Source: an uncultured Clostridium sp. (GTDB lineage Bacteria; Bacillota; Clostridia; Clostridiales; Clostridiaceae). Taken from it: DNA of 64,000 bases. Shown piece by piece: positions 63,683 through 64,000 of the stretch. A program made the position numbers and the translations under genes. The stretch is from positions 186,001-250,000 of the forward strand of contig NZ_CAJURG010000003.1 of the NCBI RefSeq assembly GCF_910588715.1. The letters run 5' to 3'. Under the pieces are notes generated by a model. That model was not told the origin of the DNA. It did no database searches and saw only the letters and a program-made list of their open reading frames with translations. Every line of letters starts with the position of its first letter. Position 1 is the stretch's first letter.

Positions 63683-64000
63683 TTAAACCTCTAAAGCTAA
63701 AAGCTCCTCATAACTTTGTCTTTTTGATACCACCCTAGCTATTCCATCTTTTACAAATACAACTGCTGGCCTTGGATTTTTATTATAATTACTAGACATT
63801 GAAAATCCATAAGCACCTGTAGAAAAAACAGCTAATATATCTCCTATCTCTGGTTTTTGAATACAAATATCATTAATAAAAATATCTCCAGACTCACAAC
63901 ACTTACCTGCTATTGCAACTCTTTCATTACACTTATTATTAATTTTATTTGCTATTGTCATATCATACTTAGCTCCATATAATGCAGGTCTAATATTATC
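63683..64000 (-). CDS. lysA: Diaminopimelate decarboxylase, C-terminal part, cut by window edge
   Basis: The last ~105 codons are readable, open to the window edge. NIRPALYGAKYDMTIANK, then GKCCESGDIF near the middle, and FSTGAYGFSMSSNYNKNPRP near the end are conserved in the PLP-dependent fold III decarboxylase LysA. They include the Cys-Glu-Ser-Gly-Asp active-site motif from the partner subunit and the Tyr of the GAYG motif. The enzyme makes lysine from meso-diaminopimelate. The N-terminal PLP-Lys half lies outside the window. Confidence 0.93.
   Translation of the reverse strand, partial: DNIRPALYGAKYDMTIANKINNKCNERVAIAGKCCESGDIFINDICIQKPEIGDILAVFSTGAYGFSMSSNYNKNPRPAVVFVKDGIARVVSKRQSYEELLALEV

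Noticed and set aside
1..64000. Search for insertion sequences, prophage, tRNA or rRNA genes
   Set aside because: No transposase, integrase or phage-like protein and no recognisable tRNA or rRNA sequence was found by reading.

Overview
This is a very AT-rich window (intergenic DNA is mostly A/T runs) with gpsA/tag, lepB, ftsH, prfC, lysA, PTS and YesMN-type genes. It has Gram-positive features: lipoprotein boxes, teichoic-acid export, strong AGGAG ribosome binding sites and TTG/GTG starts. Together these suggest a low-GC Firmicute, most likely Clostridium sensu stricto. The genus is an inference from gene content and codon bias; no rRNA or tRNA gene was seen.

Left part (1-9.2 kb): envelope. 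On the minus strand, tagG-tagH-tagD-gpsA and a cut-off tagF-like gene form a wall teichoic (poly-glycerol-phosphate) module. Beyond it lie a small zinc-ribbon protein, a polyprenyl-phosphate sugar transferase, a small sigma-70-like factor with its own promoter and dyad, a CpsB/YwqE phosphatase and a secreted thioester-domain protein. From 9.5 to 19.4 kb come prfC, an Asn/Asp/Ser-rich secreted protein, a heterodimeric ABC exporter with a MarR regulator and two matching palindromic operators, a P-loop protein, manA and two tiny ORFs. From 19.4 to 30.9 kb the genes are mixed: a GGDEF-EAL protein, a nucleotidyltransferase-fold protein that has lost its DxD, a decayed gene remnant, an orphan pilin, an M18 aminopeptidase, a cation-efflux protein, a Sel1-repeat protein and a small membrane protein.

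The centre of interest is 31-47.2 kb, a host N-glycan foraging locus. It has a secreted GH85 endo-beta-N-acetylglucosaminidase, a GH38 alpha-mannosidase, a GH125 exo-alpha-1,6-mannosidase, a solute-binding lipoprotein with two LplB/LplC-type permeases, a ROK sugar kinase, a YesMN-type two-component system and a YesL-like membrane protein. Three similar CG-centred cre-like elements sit at its promoters. The simplest model is that GH85 cuts glycans from glycoproteins, the ABC system imports the oligosaccharide, and GH38 and GH125 trim it to mannose. The kinase, with manA at 17.7 kb, could feed mannose into glycolysis.

Right part (47.3-64 kb): a polar amino-acid ABC transporter, a double P-loop ATPase, a cysteine-rich ferredoxin-like protein, and a chitobiose/cellobiose-type PTS operon. 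The PTS operon holds IIB, IIC, GH4, ChbG deacetylase, IIA and a GntR regulator, and its promoter carries clear TGTATA dyads. Housekeeping genes follow: helD, ftsH, lepB and the 3' part of lysA. Many convergent or gene-end gaps carry hairpin terminators, several of which share one core sequence.
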